64,000 nt of DNA from Micropterus salmoides (GCF_014851395.1 NW_024041150.1:44132829-44196828); one strand, 5' to 3'. Shown: positions 12,044-24,462, counted from the stretch's first letter. Program-made: numbers and translations. Notes: generated by a model not told the origin, from the sequence alone.

Positions 12044-12394
12044 TCATTCTCTCGATCTGTTGCTCATATTCTCCCTCTCACCTCTCACTCTGCAGCCGAT
12101 CACTTCTCCGCACTTCTTCTTCACCTCCTTCAAAACTTCCATCATTGAAACTCTTGCCGTTCCCTCCATCGTCAAGTCTCTTCCGTACTTCTCTCTCACT
12201 CCTCCTCGCTCTTCTCCGCCACTCTTTCTGTTCAGATTTCGTTCTTCGTTTGCTCCTTGGCCTTCATCCGTCTCGTTGCTCCGTCTGCCGTCAATCACGG
12301 GTTGTCTGTCTTTCTCCACACTTTCCTTCTCTCCCATATTCTGCCGGTCTGTGTCCTTTCTCGGCAGTCTTTCTGTTCCATTGTTTGTTGCCAT
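12044..12394 (-). pseudogene. ORF1 N-terminal remnant of copy II
   Basis: It starts MATNNGTERLPRKDTDR and follows ORF1 through VSMMEVLKEVKKKCGEVIGC, then leaves homology after VRGERE and enters ORF2-type sequence. It has no zinc knuckle. It is the left side of the internal deletion that defines copy II. Confidence 0.8.
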
Positions 12395-12587
12395 GATGTC
12401 CGACCGATAGAAAGCAAAAAACTTGCCCCAAACAGCAAAGCTGTCGGGGGATTGAGACTTATAATAAACGCAAACTTTTTTCCAAATGAAATCTATCACC
12501 AAAATGACGAAAAAACTAATATATATGAAGAAAAACGTTTTGATTCAAGGCACACTATTACCGCTCTGCCACTTCCTGCTTCAACCT

Positions 12588-12619
12588 TCAGGTGTGTTCA
12601 GGGTGGTATGGCCGTAAGC
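12588..12619 (-). pseudogene. Truncated 5S rRNA gene, 5' end only (target of copy II)
   Basis: Reverse-complement 5S 5' sequence (GCTTACGGCCATACCACCCT...) abuts the 5' end of copy II at the same 5S position as copies I and III. Native 5S spacer with TATAAAGAGCTTTTTGTGG lies beyond it at 12620-12665. Confidence 0.88.
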
Positions 12620-13979
12620 GAGAGAAACTGCCACAAAAAGCTCTTTATAGATGTTGATCACCACCATGAACGCTCATAAGCGTTAACAGTGGCGGCTGGC
12701 CAATTAGAGGGTGCTAGGGCGCTGCCCTCCCTAGTGGTGGAAAGTGTTTTGATTTTCCTTTTTAAAATGAACATTTTTTAAATAAATAGTAATTACTTTT
12801 TTAAGCATATGTGTGTTTAAAATGCACAATGATGTGTAAAATATAGGCTAAGCAGCGGGAGCAGCCTAATAACAGTCGGCTATGTAAACAGTGTGAAGTG
12901 CCATAGCAGCATGAACATTTAGCCTATAAGCTAGTGAGTGGACAGGATTGCATAATGTGAGATATGTAGCCTCCATATGAAGTCTGACATGTAGGAAACA
13001 GTGTCCATCCACTTTGACTGTTTAAGCACCAAGCATCACCGATGTAAACACAGAATCCGCTTCCTCTCATCTTGGCGGAGCCTTGCGCTCTGACAGAACA
13101 CGGTGTGTCCGCTGCATGTTCCAGGACATTGATGGGGCAGGTCTGTGTAAAGATGTCGGCTTAACAGTCTTCAATTTTCCGGTGTCTGGCAGCATGAGTC
13201 CCATCTCCTCCAGACCGGACATTTACCAGGAGAAGCCTTACGTCCAAGCTGGGCCAGCATGGCTCTATCACGCTGTCTTCCCTCTCCTCTGGAGCGATCA
13301 CCCGCAGTGGTGCCTGGTCCTTTTTGATTAAAGCCTACATAAATATGCCTATTGAGCAGTAGCAGGCTACTATATCAACATAGGAAATTCTCCGTTCAAA
13401 GTAAAATTCATATTGAGAGGGAACGCAAAACATATTGCGAGGTAACGCAAAAGTAGTCCTCAAAAAAATATTCCTCACTGAGCCCTGGGAGCCACCGTAC
13501 AGTTGCACCCTCAGCACTGCCCTTGGTGTTAATTATAATTATGGCCATTTTAATGAAAAGAAGTGACTGAAGTGGTCATACTCAACATTACACTCATAAT
13601 GTTTTCAAATATTTTGATGACTTAGCCTAAATGATTCTTCAGCCACCTAGCAACATATTTCTACATCAATTTACATGCAGAACATGTTTTACTATATGAT
13701 AGTATTTTATACTTTTAATTAAATAAATACAAATATGCTTTTATGTTGGCTTTTAGTTTATAGTTTACCATTTACAATGTGTGCTTCCGTGGGAACTGCC
13801 TTTGTTGTGTGACGTCATTCAGCTGCTATTCCTGAAGTCGGGGTACATTTTTTTTTTTTTGTCCGACTTCAGGTGGCGTTTCATGGTATTTCTCTAGTTG
13901 GAGGTTGGACGTTTCTGAGTTCCCAGTTGCCTGGGACGCAGCATAAATGTTCAATTATGAAAGTGTGGAAAACCGGCTA
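12620..13979. repeat. Transposon-derived spacer between copy II and the Ig gene
   Basis: After the 5S spacer, CAGTGGCGGCTGGCC at about 12690 resembles the outer ends of fish hAT-type elements. Around 13419-13500 lies the inverted end of the TIR element that is complete in block B (37546-38946): units of GCGAGGTAACGCAAAACATATT, then AGTAGTCCTC and a terminus CCACCGTAC at 13500. Block A lacks about 1.1 kb present in B near 12855. An 82-codon open stretch at 13083-13331 is conserved in both blocks but is not recognised. The gene promoter presumably lies in the last few hundred bases. Confidence 0.55.
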
Positions 13980-16900
13980 ATGATGCCAGCTGGATTTAGC
14001 TTCCTCGGCAGCTGGTTTCTGCACCTTTTCATCAGCGTCATTCTTCCAGCGACAGGTCAGTATGTTCACAGAGTGCACAGGTAAAATACGGAAGTAGCTG
14101 GATGCACACTCAGTTTAAAGAAAATAGAGCGTCTCTGTAGATAATTTATATTCCGAATTATTGAGAAGATTGTTTTGTATTTGGAAAGGCTTAAAGTGGA
14201 TTCTTCACCATGTACGTTGCTTTCCTGGCAAACATTTAAATATTAAATTGTTTGATTTGCGAACGGAGTTCGGCGAGCAGATGCTAATCAGCGTGTGGAC
14301 CACATGTGAACCTCTTTTACCACAGTGAAATTAAAGTGTTGATGTCGATCTCCATGGATTGCAAAGATGGTGATGAATAATATACAAAACACAGTCTTTA
14401 AGCCCGCACTAAGGTTTCAGAGATTAGTGTTCTGCCATGTGAGATGGCAGATGGGTGATGTAACTTTAAAGGTGGCATATCAGCCATTGTTTGTTGGAAT
14501 TTCTCCAAATATCCCAACATGCAGAGATTTCCAAGAAGGGCATTCAGGACATTTGTGGACACCAGCTGTTGGAGTTATCAGGCTCTGTGTGTTTGCTTTC
14601 GGTTTTACTGGAAGTTGCCTCAGTTGTGTTCATGAGCGAGTTCTTTAATGTTAATGTGCTCACATGTTGTGTGGATGATTCAGACTAGAGCCGAACAGGT
14701 TGTAGATTTAGACTAACGACAGAAAATTTATCGTACACTATTCTGATAATTTTTTAATCGTTTGTCATTTTTATGAAAAAAGCGTTATATATGAATAAAT
14801 TTGGGGTTTTAAAAAAAAACAAGCAATTTAATGACATAACAATGGGCTCTGGGAAATTATATTCAGTGTTTTTCTGACATTCAATTTATGAAGTACCTGA
14901 CAGATTAAACAATAAAAATTGCTTTAATTCAGTTGTATTCTCTTCTAGTTCGTCCCTCCAGGTAAGCCTCTACAGAGCGGCTCACCTTGGCGAATATCTG
15001 CAGCTGCTGGTAAAGATGTCATTCTTCCGTGTCGCCTCACCGCATCTGTTGACCCTCACCTGTCCTGGTGGCAGAGTGGTCCCGGGTAGATGGTCCGTTT
15101 CCAGTGACGGTTCATGTTCTCCGCAACGGCGAAGAACTTGTAAAGGAGAAAGCGCCAGAGTACCTCGGGAGGACGGCCATAATGGAGGACGGTTCCCTAA
15201 AGTTGCTCGGTCCAACGGCGAGACAACGGCACCTACAGGTAAGGGATGCACCGAAATGAAAATTCTTGTAATTATAATGAAAAATTTGCTGAACACTGAA
15301 CAAGCACGTTCACATTTTTGTCATTTCTTTTACCTTTGCATAAATTAAATAGTCAAAATGTGTTTTGTCCATTTACTTTTAATGGACATGTTTAACATGT
15401 TTTTATACTTTCTGTGAATATAATCCAATTAATCTTATTTCCATACTGTATAGACACCTTATTTTGAAAACCTGACGTCACATGTGTCCATTTACTTTAA
15501 ATTCATCAAATCTGACCCAATCTGATAAATAATGTTATATGTGGTTCTCGTATGGCGTAACATGAAGACTTCATAGCCTCTCTTCAGGTAGGAATCTCAC
15601 ACTGCAACAAAACTGACAAGATAAAGTCTCTAACCTGCCTGTCAGCTCGCACTGGTCCGTTTCAGTTACCATAAAGGCTTGAATACGTGTGCACTCCAAA
15701 TTTAGCTAGCTTAATCGTGATCTCAGAAACGGGTGACAGAAACTCTCAAAGTGGGTCAGACAATTTGTTTCCTTTTCTAAGAAGTCAGCCACAGATGGAG
15801 CGGATGGGCTAAGAGATAATTCAGCAGAACAGTCGATTAATTTAGTGGCCGAACATTCGGTGCATCCCTACAGATAAGTGATGGGTTTTAATGCATAAGT
15901 CTGCAAAGTAACTCCCGCGCACTATTAACGTGCAAAAATATGACTTTGACCTACCGGCCAATCTATTTATCTATTTTTTTATCTGTTTATATTAAATTAT
16001 TTCTCTTTGGTGTGTCTAGTGAAGTTTGAAGTCTAGTTTATTCTCTTATGTGAAATTAATTTATTGTGAATCAGTAAATTCTTCCATTATCTTGTTCATC
16101 GTTCTGATCCAGGTGCGTCCTTCTAAGAGGATCGTCTGTGGAGGAGTTTGTCTCGCTCGCTGTTGGTAAGATAACAATAGTCTGCAGCCGTGCTAGCATC
16201 TCTGTGAGGCTGCACTGAAGCACAGAGTGCTTTGAGCAAAATGCTAATATGCTGATGTTTAGCAGGTGTTATGTTTGACGTGTTCTTAATTTAAATGTCA
16301 GCATTAGGGCTGGGCAATAAAACAATAATGATAATGATAACAAAGACATACTTTTTAGCTCAAGTAAAGAGATCAACATTACCATAAAATGCTTCTATCT
16401 TCATTTGACCCGCGGGTTGCGTCCCCGACAGCCAAACGGAGGCCTTTCTTTTAAGATCTCAGACAGAGGTCACAGGTCACACGTTAAGCCCAAAATTTCA
16501 AAAACTGCAATGCGGCATGGAAATGGAACAAGAAGACGAACGTGACTAACTAAGCTATTCATACAGAGAAATAGGAAGTCAAACATCAAATCATTTAAAA
16601 TCCATTTAAAGGGATAAATATACTGATTTGACCTAATACAATAAATCAAACAAACAATGTGTTATCATAAACTAATTTCTAAGCTTCAAAAGTAAAAAAA
16701 AACTAAAAACACATGCCTGAGTAAAAGATCTAAATGCCAAAAGACATCTATTGTATATTTAAAATCTGAATACAGTAACTCAGAACACATTAAGGAAACG
16801 TAACCTGTTGACGTAGATCTTATAAACGAGTTTTGGAGCTTTATTGCAAAATTGGAATATAGCAAACTTAATTCAAATCAATCAAAATAGAAAATTAAAC

Positions 16901-19900
16901 CGACGTAAATGTAATAGACCGTGGATAGGAAACACACAGTAGGTCATGACCTTTACCTTTGACCATACTTTATTACTGAGGTAAAAAATCAGGTGATAAT
17001 TATTTCTAATGGAACCAGACTAATTTTTGCCCCCTGCTGGTCGTTCAGTAGAATGCAGGTTTAAGGGACTTCTGCGTTAGTTTCACTTTTCAGACTGGGA
17101 GGTTCCCGCTTGTCAAATCATGTTAGCAGCATTTAACACCTTTTATTAATGGTAGCAGATATTGATTCACATATCATTAGTTCTACTATTATCACAAAAA
17201 CTAAATGCACAAAAGAGCACAAAATATTTCAGACTGTAACATAATAAGTACAAAATTATTACCCAGTGTCTATTTGATTCTAAAAAAGTGCAATAGAAAT
17301 AATGCACCTGCTAAATTATCGTTGATCATGAGACCACAGCAGAGATACTGTAGTGACGTGTGTGTTTGTCTCCAGCTGAGGTGGCCGAGGTGAAAATATC
17401 TGTCCGTCGCACTTCAGCCAACGAGCTGTTTGTCGTCTGTGAGTCCAGCGGCTGGAGCCCCGAGCCGGTGGTTTCTCTGCTGGACGCCGGCGGAAGCGTC
17501 CTGGCTGCTCAGACGGAGTCATCAGTCCGACCAGATGACCTCCACTCCGTCAGGGCGCTCGTTAATGTGGCAGCAGTTAAAGGTCCTCGGCCCCGGAGCT
17601 CATGTTTTCCTTCTTCAGAAATACACAGTGAAATGAGTCGCACTGATTGGCTGATGTCTTTCTTACATTGAAAGTTGTCGTCCTGTAACGTTAGGAGGTT
17701 GTAATACATCAGCTAAGAGCTGAGGAGCTAAGAGAAGTTTTGAGTTTTAATTTTAAATTTAGTAGATAATCATGCTGTGTGTTTTGGAACCACAAGTCCC
17801 ATAATGCTTTGGGGGATGTTTCCGTGGATTCAGTGAGTTAGCTGGGAGCATTTTGGCAAATTGGCACTGTTAAAAGTAGCTGAATTAGCTGTTAGCACTT
17901 CCTGTTAGCAGAGTACACATGGATGTACAGTCAGCTGTCACTGGATGACTGTGATACTTAAGAAAACTTAAAAACATGATGATTCACAGCCAGTTTTTAG
18001 TAGCCTTTTTTCTGATTTGTAAGTGGATTTAACCCTTCTTGTGTTTTTTCTTCTAACAGCAGCACTAACAGGAATGGTACCGTGATCTGTAGAGTGGAAC
18101 TACCTGAAATGAGCCTGGCAAACGAGAACAAGATTTATATCTCAGGTAAATATCCTGATTAACCTGTTTTATTTTTGCTGATTTGGGGAGCTTCATAAGG
18201 ATTGAAAATATAATTTTTTTTGGGCTGAACATCACAACATCTGCTTTTATAACTGTTGGAAGAAGTACAGATCCTTGACTTAGTGAAAGTACCAATACAT
18301 TAATTTTAAAATAGTCCTGCATTGAAAATGTTAATTAAGTAAGAGTACATAAATATTATGTGTGAAATATACATAAAGTATCAAAATAACAAGTAACTAC
18401 TAACAAAATACTTGATATACAGTATCTCAAAAAAGTGAGTACGCCCCTCCCTCACTTTTGTTGCCAGCGGTTTAGACATTAACCTCTTAACATTCCTGTA
18501 AAATTCATGCACAATGCCTTTTCAAGGCATATCCAAGGTAAATTGAATGTAGTTCTTCTTCGCTTAAAAATGCTTGCTAACAAATGCATGCAGGCAACTA
18601 CAGCTGGGACTATGAATTATTAAACTTTGATTGTACTGGCTGGCCTGATTGTACCTGCTGTGGTGATTGTATATTGAAGTTTAGTAGAGCGGTCCCACCG
18701 AGGGGGTTGGGCCCCTCGGAGAGTCACCAGATAAATCTGAGGGGTTGTGAGATGATTATTAAAGAGGAAAGTTCTGACAAATCTGTTTTCATTTGATGGA
18801 CTTTAGTGAAATATTGATAATTTAAACAGTTATTGAAAAGAAACCATGTGAGAAGTTTAGAGGGGAAATGTTTGACTTATGTGCAATAAATGTGCAGTTT
18901 TAAAAAAACAGACGTCTCTGTACTTTTACTTGAATTAACGGCGTCTTCAAGCTGCAGGAGTAAGCGTCACGTCATCCTGTCTTGCTGTTTGTAGATGAGT
19001 TCGATCCCTTCGAGCCAGGACTTGGTTGTAATTTCGTGATGGTCTTCGCCATCGTGCTGGTTGCCGTCGTCATAGCTGTCATGCTCTTTGCGTTTCCTGT
19101 ATGGATGATCGAGAAGCTGCGATCTTCACTGCGTTCTTCGCTGCGGCGTCTGACAGGTCGGTTTTATAGCGAGTCAGGTGGCAGCGTGGAGGATACAGTG
19201 ATGGTAGTTATCAGAGGAAAAACTCAACTCTTCTGTGTGTTTTTCTTGTTTCAGAGTTCAGCTTCGATCTGGTCACTCAGCAGAGAGACGGAGAACCAGG
19301 TCATCTTTGTTTTCATGTCACATTTCACTTCTGTCAAAAAGTGTTTTTAATACATGTTGCTGCTGTTGGAGGTCAAACCACCACAGACTCTGGATGTTGG
19401 AAAAAACTCAGGCTCTGATCCCTGAAAACAGCAAGAGGAGGCGCTCACACAGTCTGTTCGCCCACGACATACCATGCACTTAATTAAAACAGTAACTTCA
19501 TAGTCCATGTGGTGGGAAAATAGCTGTAAGCTAGCATTTTAAAACAGTAGTGGGCAAATATGTAGACAACAAACACCGGTAAACAAACAAATCTCTGAAT
19601 CTCTGAAGTAAAGATATTTAAAACGTTTCCAGTGTCTGTGGCGAGGACGCAGTTTATCAGGGCGCCTGTTCGGGCCCATACTGTCGAGCTGTACTCTGAG
19701 AAATCAGCTGTCACATTTAAATCTTCTCTGGATTTCTCTGTTCATATTAAGAAACTTGTGTGATCATGTTTTTCTCCAGTTCAGAAACATTTCTGAGGCC
19801 AGACATGTTTTATCTTTTGAAATAAACATGTCCAGGCTTCTAATTATCTTTACACTCTTATACTCCAGTGCTGTTAACTGTAAATACACTTTACTTACTA

Positions 19901-20907
19901 ATTCACTTAATAGATTTTTAATACTGGAGCTCAGCAGTTTAATCTGACATCACAGAAATGTGTTTTACTCGAATGAAGTGTCATATTATTAAAATAATTT
20001 GAAATCTATGCTTCGATAATACAGAACTTAGTCATAATTGTATCATAAAGATTACGTTCCTGTGTGAAATGCATATATTTGAATAGAATTAACTGTTAGC
20101 ATGATAAATAAAATGCTGACTCTGTCTCTGTTGTTTCCTCAGATGAACGGCTTCTTGGAGGTAAGACTTGAACTTACTGATCAAAAACATGTGCAGAAAA
20201 CAAGACGGTGACTAAAACTGCTGTTTTCTGTTTGTTTGTTTATTTGCAGAGACATACACAGGTAAGCACTGTTTATATTCAGTTGCCTGTAAATTACAGA
20301 ATGAAAGACTCATTTAAACCAGGCATCAAAATGATTCAATTGTTCTGGGAAAGAAATGGTAGAAACAGACGAGGACGGTGTTGTCAGGTGTCGTAAACTT
20401 CACTGAGAGACGGAGATGAACAAGACTGATGGTGTCTGTCCTCTGTGTGTTCAGAGTACGGCGACATCACCAGGGTGGAAACGACGGGAGCTTCTGAAGA
20501 GACGGCGAACACAAACCAGCTGCTCAGCAGAGGTCGGTTCACAAAAAGCCACGTTCATCTCAGAGTCACAACTCAGTCAGATCTCACAGACATGAAACAC
20601 ATATTGAATCATTCACTGCCACTTCATTGTATCTGATGTCCACCCAGAACAAACCTGATTGATGGTCATAAAGGATTTCAACTTAATTACAACAGGTCAA
20701 ATATTTAGTTCTTATATGAATTTTAATGCATTTATTTTCAACTCTTAGTCCCGTACCATAATTATGATAGATATTTTTCTGTTCTCTTTGTGCTCATAGT
20801 CTTGTGTCGGATCCTGTTTCAGGGATTGAAGCCTCCCACCAGCTGGCAGAGAGTGACCTAAATGAGATGAAGAGGTACAAAGAGGACATCAGCAGCGTGG
20901 GAAAAAT
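13980..20907 (+). CDS. Ig-domain membrane protein joined to goose-type lysozyme (block A copy, 3' exons cut off by the gap)
   Basis: Eleven of fourteen exons are present: 13980-14055, 14962-15238, 16113-16165, 17376-17582, 18060-18145, 18995-19156, 19255-19299, 20143-20160, 20250-20261, 20455-20532 and 20823-20907. They encode the signal peptide, IgV, IgC, transmembrane helix, three short exons and the first two lysozyme g exons. Relative to block B this copy has lost a C near 15053-15055, two bases near 15210 and one base near 18074. Each breaks the frame, so the intact model should be taken from B. The last three lysozyme exons are missing because the block ends at 22722. Reading on without splicing after 20907 gives an immediate stop (ATGTAA), which would wrongly suggest a truncated protein. 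Confidence 0.75.
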
Positions 20908-21451
20908 GTAATAACATAAAACTGGTGCCATGTTTTTACGCTAGTTTTCAAACATCCACAGTATTCTGTCAGATCAATGATGGCTGTATCTTTTATTCAT
21001 TTCATTTGTCTCTTTGTGGTTGTTATGCGTCTCTTTGAGGTTGTTCTGAATCATTTTGTAGTTATAGCAAAATAGACCCAAAAATGTAATCAAAATTGGC
21101 CCACTGGGAGTTGAAAGGTGACCATTTCCAGTATAAACTACCATTTCGAGTTTTGAAATTGTCGGAAATGGATTCAACATCCTCAATAACTTCCAAAACC
21201 ACTCCAAGATTGTCCAAATCAGCCAAGCAGTTTCTGAAATATTGTCCATATATCCATATACTTTATGCTAATTACCCAACATGTGCAAGTTGGCATTGGG
21301 CAGTTTCTATAAAACTTTGGGGTACTCCACATTTCCAGGTTCACAATAGGGCTCTTTAGGCTGGCAAATCGACTAATGCTTACCAACTTCACACAGTACT
21401 TTACCTGTAAGACCCTGGATCTGCTATATGCCAATGTTAAGGAGGCATACA

Positions 21452-22615
21452 GGCAAGGCAAGTTTATTTGAATAGCACATTTCAACAACAAGGTAATTCA
21501 AAGTGCTTTACATAAAACATCAAAGCAACAGGGAAATATAAAAAAGTTTAAAAGTTAAATAGAAAACAAAGAAAAAGAAAACAAGACAGTAAAAGTTGCA
21601 GTGTAAGTTATCAGTCTAGTTAAAGTCAGTGGTGAAAAGAAAATTAATTAAAAAGCGAAAAGAAAAGTCTTCAGTCTTAATTTAAAAGAACTGACAGTTT
21701 CAGCAGACCTGCAGTATCTGGGAGTTTGTTCCAGATATACGGAGCATAATAACTGAATGCTGCTTCTCCTTGTTTAGTTTTGACTCTGGGGACAGAAAGC
21801 AGACCTGCCCCAGACGACCTGAGAGGTCTGGATGGTTCGTAATGAAGCAGAAGATCAGAAATGTATTTTGGCCCTAAACCATTTAGTGCTTTATAAACGA
21901 ACAGCAGGATTTTGAAATCAATTCTTTGACATACAGGAAGCCAATGTAAAGACCTCAGAACTGGAGTGATGTGATCCATGAAGACGATAAATGCATGGAT
22001 AAGTTTTTCCAGGTCTTGCTGAGACATAAGTCCTTTAATCCTTGATATATTCTTCAGGTGATCGTAGGCTGACTTTGTAATTGTCTTAATGTGTCTCCTC
22101 AGATTCAGGTCTGAGTCCATGACTACACCAAGATTTCTGGCTTGGTTTGTGGTTCTTATCATCACCAATTGAAGCTGAGCACTGACTTTTAATAGTTCCT
22201 CCCTGGCTCCAAAAACAATAACTTCAGTTATTTTGTTCAATTGAAGAAAATTCTGGCACATCCAATCGTTGACCTGCTCAGTACAGTTACTCAGCGCCTG
22301 TATGTGATCATAGTCCCCTGGTGAAATGGTTATGTAAATCTGTGTGTCATCTGCATAATTATGGTAACATATTTTGTTGTTTTTCATAATCTGAGCCAGT
22401 GGAAGCATGTAAACAAAAGAGGACCCAGAATGGAGCCTTGGGGAACTCCACATGTCATTTTGCAGCTCTGATGTGTGATTACCTATAGACACAAAGTAGT
22501 CCCTGTCCTTGAAGTAGGATTCAAACCAGTTTAGTCCAACCCAGTTTTCAAGTCTGTCTAGTAATATGTTGGGTCGATGGTCGAAGGCAGCACTGAGATC
22601 CAATAATACTATATC
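21452..22615 (-). mobile_element. L2/Rex-like LINE fragment (reverse transcriptase C-terminal part and 3' end)
   Basis: The minus strand encodes DLSAAFDH, WFESYFKDRDYF, the catalytic NYADDTQIYI, NFLQLNKITEVIVFG, RNLGVVMDSDLNLRRHI and LHWLPVCQRIDFKILLFVYK, the standard reverse transcriptase C-terminal order of CR1/L2/Rex-type LINEs. The 3' end is TGTAAAGCACTTTGAATTAC..AATAAACTTGCCTTGCC. It is 5'-truncated and its frame has small indels, so it is dead. It sits in the long intron of the Ig-lysozyme gene. Confidence 0.88.
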
Positions 22616-22722
22616 TATCTAAACAACAAAGGCTGAAGCTAATGATGGTTTTAGTAATCGAGTATTCTACGATTATTTCATCGACCTTTCTCTTATCTTG
22701 AAATAATCCCACACTTTGGACA

Positions 22723-23222
22723 NNNNNNNNNNNNNNNNNNNNNNNNNNNNNNNNNNNNNNNNNNNNNNNNNNNNNNNNNNNNNNNNNNNNNNNNNNNNNN
22801 NNNNNNNNNNNNNNNNNNNNNNNNNNNNNNNNNNNNNNNNNNNNNNNNNNNNNNNNNNNNNNNNNNNNNNNNNNNNNNNNNNNNNNNNNNNNNNNNNNNN
22901 NNNNNNNNNNNNNNNNNNNNNNNNNNNNNNNNNNNNNNNNNNNNNNNNNNNNNNNNNNNNNNNNNNNNNNNNNNNNNNNNNNNNNNNNNNNNNNNNNNNN
23001 NNNNNNNNNNNNNNNNNNNNNNNNNNNNNNNNNNNNNNNNNNNNNNNNNNNNNNNNNNNNNNNNNNNNNNNNNNNNNNNNNNNNNNNNNNNNNNNNNNNN
23101 NNNNNNNNNNNNNNNNNNNNNNNNNNNNNNNNNNNNNNNNNNNNNNNNNNNNNNNNNNNNNNNNNNNNNNNNNNNNNNNNNNNNNNNNNNNNNNNNNNNN
23201 NNNNNNNNNNNNNNNNNNNNNN
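22723..23222. other. Assembly gap of 500 N
   Basis: Exactly 500 undetermined bases, the size of a placeholder gap. Block A ends inside sequence that continues elsewhere in block B (at 29418, reverse strand). The two sides of the gap are therefore not shown to be adjacent in the genome. Confidence 0.98.
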
Positions 23223-24240
23223 TTTCCTCCTCAGTCTCGGCCAGCTCCTCGTCCGTCGACTCCTCCCGCCTGACCAATCCTCTCTTCCTCCTCTTCCTCC
23301 ATGACGCCGTCCTCACTGTCGCCGTCCATCTGATACCTCCGCTCCAGTTCTCTATCTTCTTCATCGTTCTCACTCCAGCCGCCTCCTCTTCCTCCATTGT
23401 ATCCTTACTTTCTTCCTTGTCGGTCTCCGGCTCTGTCTCTCTCCCCTCCTCACACTCGCGTGCGAAATGGCCTGTTTTTTTGCATCTGAAACACTTGAAT
23501 TCGGGGCAATCTCTGAAGACATGCCCCGGTTTTATGCAGAGTCTGCACACCCGCATCTGTCTGTCGTGGATCACACGGAAATACTCCGTGCCTCTGAGAG
23601 TCTCAAACTTGGTGGAATACGGGAGTGAGCGCACCTCCTCAGTGAAGCGCACCTTTAAAAACCTCGTTCCGTCAGCGATCTCCGTCCCCGGCCACATGCG
23701 CCTCTTGATTGGCGACATCTGCCTCACTCCCCACTCATTCAGTCGTGATACAATCTTATCATCTTCCATGTATACCGGCAGGTTAATGAAGGACACCACC
23801 ATATCGGTGCTAATTATGTCCCTGGCATGCACAAGCGCTCCTTTCACACGAAGACCATCCATCAGCTTCGTCTTCCCCTCCTCGTCCTTCATTGTGATTT
23901 CATACGTCCTCTCACCTCTCACTCTGCAGCCGATCACTTCTCCGCACTTCTTCTTCACCTCCTTCAAAACTTCCATCATTGAAACTCTTGCCGTTCCCTC
24001 CACCTCCACCTCGATCGTCAAGTCTCTTCCGTACTTCTCTCTCACTCCTCCTCGCTCTTCTCCGCCACTCTTTCTGTTCAGATTTCGTTCTTCGTTTACT
24101 CCTTGGCCTTCATCCGTCTCGTTGCTCTGTCTACTGTCAATCACGGGTTGTCTGTCTTTCTCCACACTTTCCTTTTCTCCCATATTCCACCTGTCCGTGT
24201 CTTTACTCGGCAATTTTTCCGTTCCGTTGTTTGTTGCCAT
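23223..24240 (-). CDS. Retrotransposon ORF1 protein, copy III (partial, near intact)
   Basis: The open frame runs from MATNNGTEKLPSKDTDRWNM for about 340 codons into the gap. Order of parts: charged low-complexity N-terminus (1-90), VSMMEVLKEVKKKCGEVIGC (about 95-115), IISTDMVVSFINLPVYMEDD, FLKVRFTEEVRSLPYSTKFE, then two CCHC knuckles (CRLCIKPGHVFRDC, CFRCKKTGHFAREC; about 245-280) and an acidic/arginine-rich tail. This is the RNA-binding, gag-like protein of Tx1/L1-group elements. A likely 1-bp shift near 23375 changes the acidic tail into VRTMKKIENWSGG. It includes parts missing from copies I and II, so it is the reference for the family here. Confidence 0.82.
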
Positions 24241-24430
24241 GATGTCCGACCGAAAAAAACGAAAAGCCTCCCCCAAACAGCAAAACCGTCGGGGGATTGA
24301 GGCTTATAATAAACGCAAAATTCTTTCCAAACGAAATCTATCACCAAAATGACGAAAAAACTAATATATGAAGAAAAACGTTTTTATTCAAGGCACACTA
24401 TTCCCGCTCTGCCACTTCCTGCTTCAACCT
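23223..24430 (-). mobile_element. 5S-inserted non-LTR retrotransposon, copy III (5' part, runs into gap)
   Basis: It reads from the 5S fragment at 24462 downward: the AGGTTGAAGCAGGAAG start, a 5' UTR without the nested MITE, then a long open ORF1. It is the best-preserved ORF1 in the window and is cut by the gap before ORF2, so its length and 3' junction are unknown. Confidence 0.85.
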
Positions 24431-24462
24431 TCGGGCGTGTTCAGGGTGGTATGGCCGTAAGC
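24431..24462 (-). pseudogene. Truncated 5S rRNA gene, 5' end only (target of copy III)
   Basis: Reverse complement of the first ~32 nt of 5S, ending ACACGCCCGA as in the complete gene at 25702. It is followed upstream by the 5S spacer with its TATA-like box (24463-24500). Confidence 0.88.

Larger units (their letters stand above)
9451..12587 (-). mobile_element. 5S-inserted non-LTR retrotransposon, copy II (internally deleted)
   Basis: It reads from a 5S 5' fragment at 12619 downwards: 5' UTR, the first ~115 codons of ORF1, then a jump directly into ORF2, whose reverse transcriptase runs to a stop near 9457. The rest of ORF1 (zinc knuckles) and the endonuclease domain of ORF2 are absent. No 3' UTR and no 3' part of 5S are visible before the junction with copy I, where two short palindromes lie (9437-9446 and 9451-9462). 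Confidence 0.85.
3803..22722 (+). repeat. Left arm of 19-kb inverted duplication (probable haplotig overlap)
   Basis: This arm is near-identical to the reverse complement of 29418-48385. Paired landmarks keep a coordinate sum between about 52188 and 52140, apart from a 1.1-kb indel, and include the prelid1 exons, the tRNA-Gly, both 5S-inserted retroelements, eleven Ig-gene exons and an L2-like LINE. The match ends exactly at the gap at 22722, and the partner's other end coincides exactly with the gap at 48386. That is the pattern of a dovetail overlap between two contigs placed in opposite orientation. A true inverted duplication that broke the assembly is the alternative. Confidence 0.93.

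Noticed and set aside
13083..13331. 82-codon open frame near the TIR element
   Set aside because: It contains paired cysteines (RCVRC) but fits no domain I can name; it lies in transposon-derived sequence and is not clearly a gene.
22693..24276. Open frame of 527 codons spanning the gap at 22723
   Set aside because: The middle is undetermined N. The part before the gap belongs to unrelated sequence; only 23223-24240 is real retroelement ORF1.
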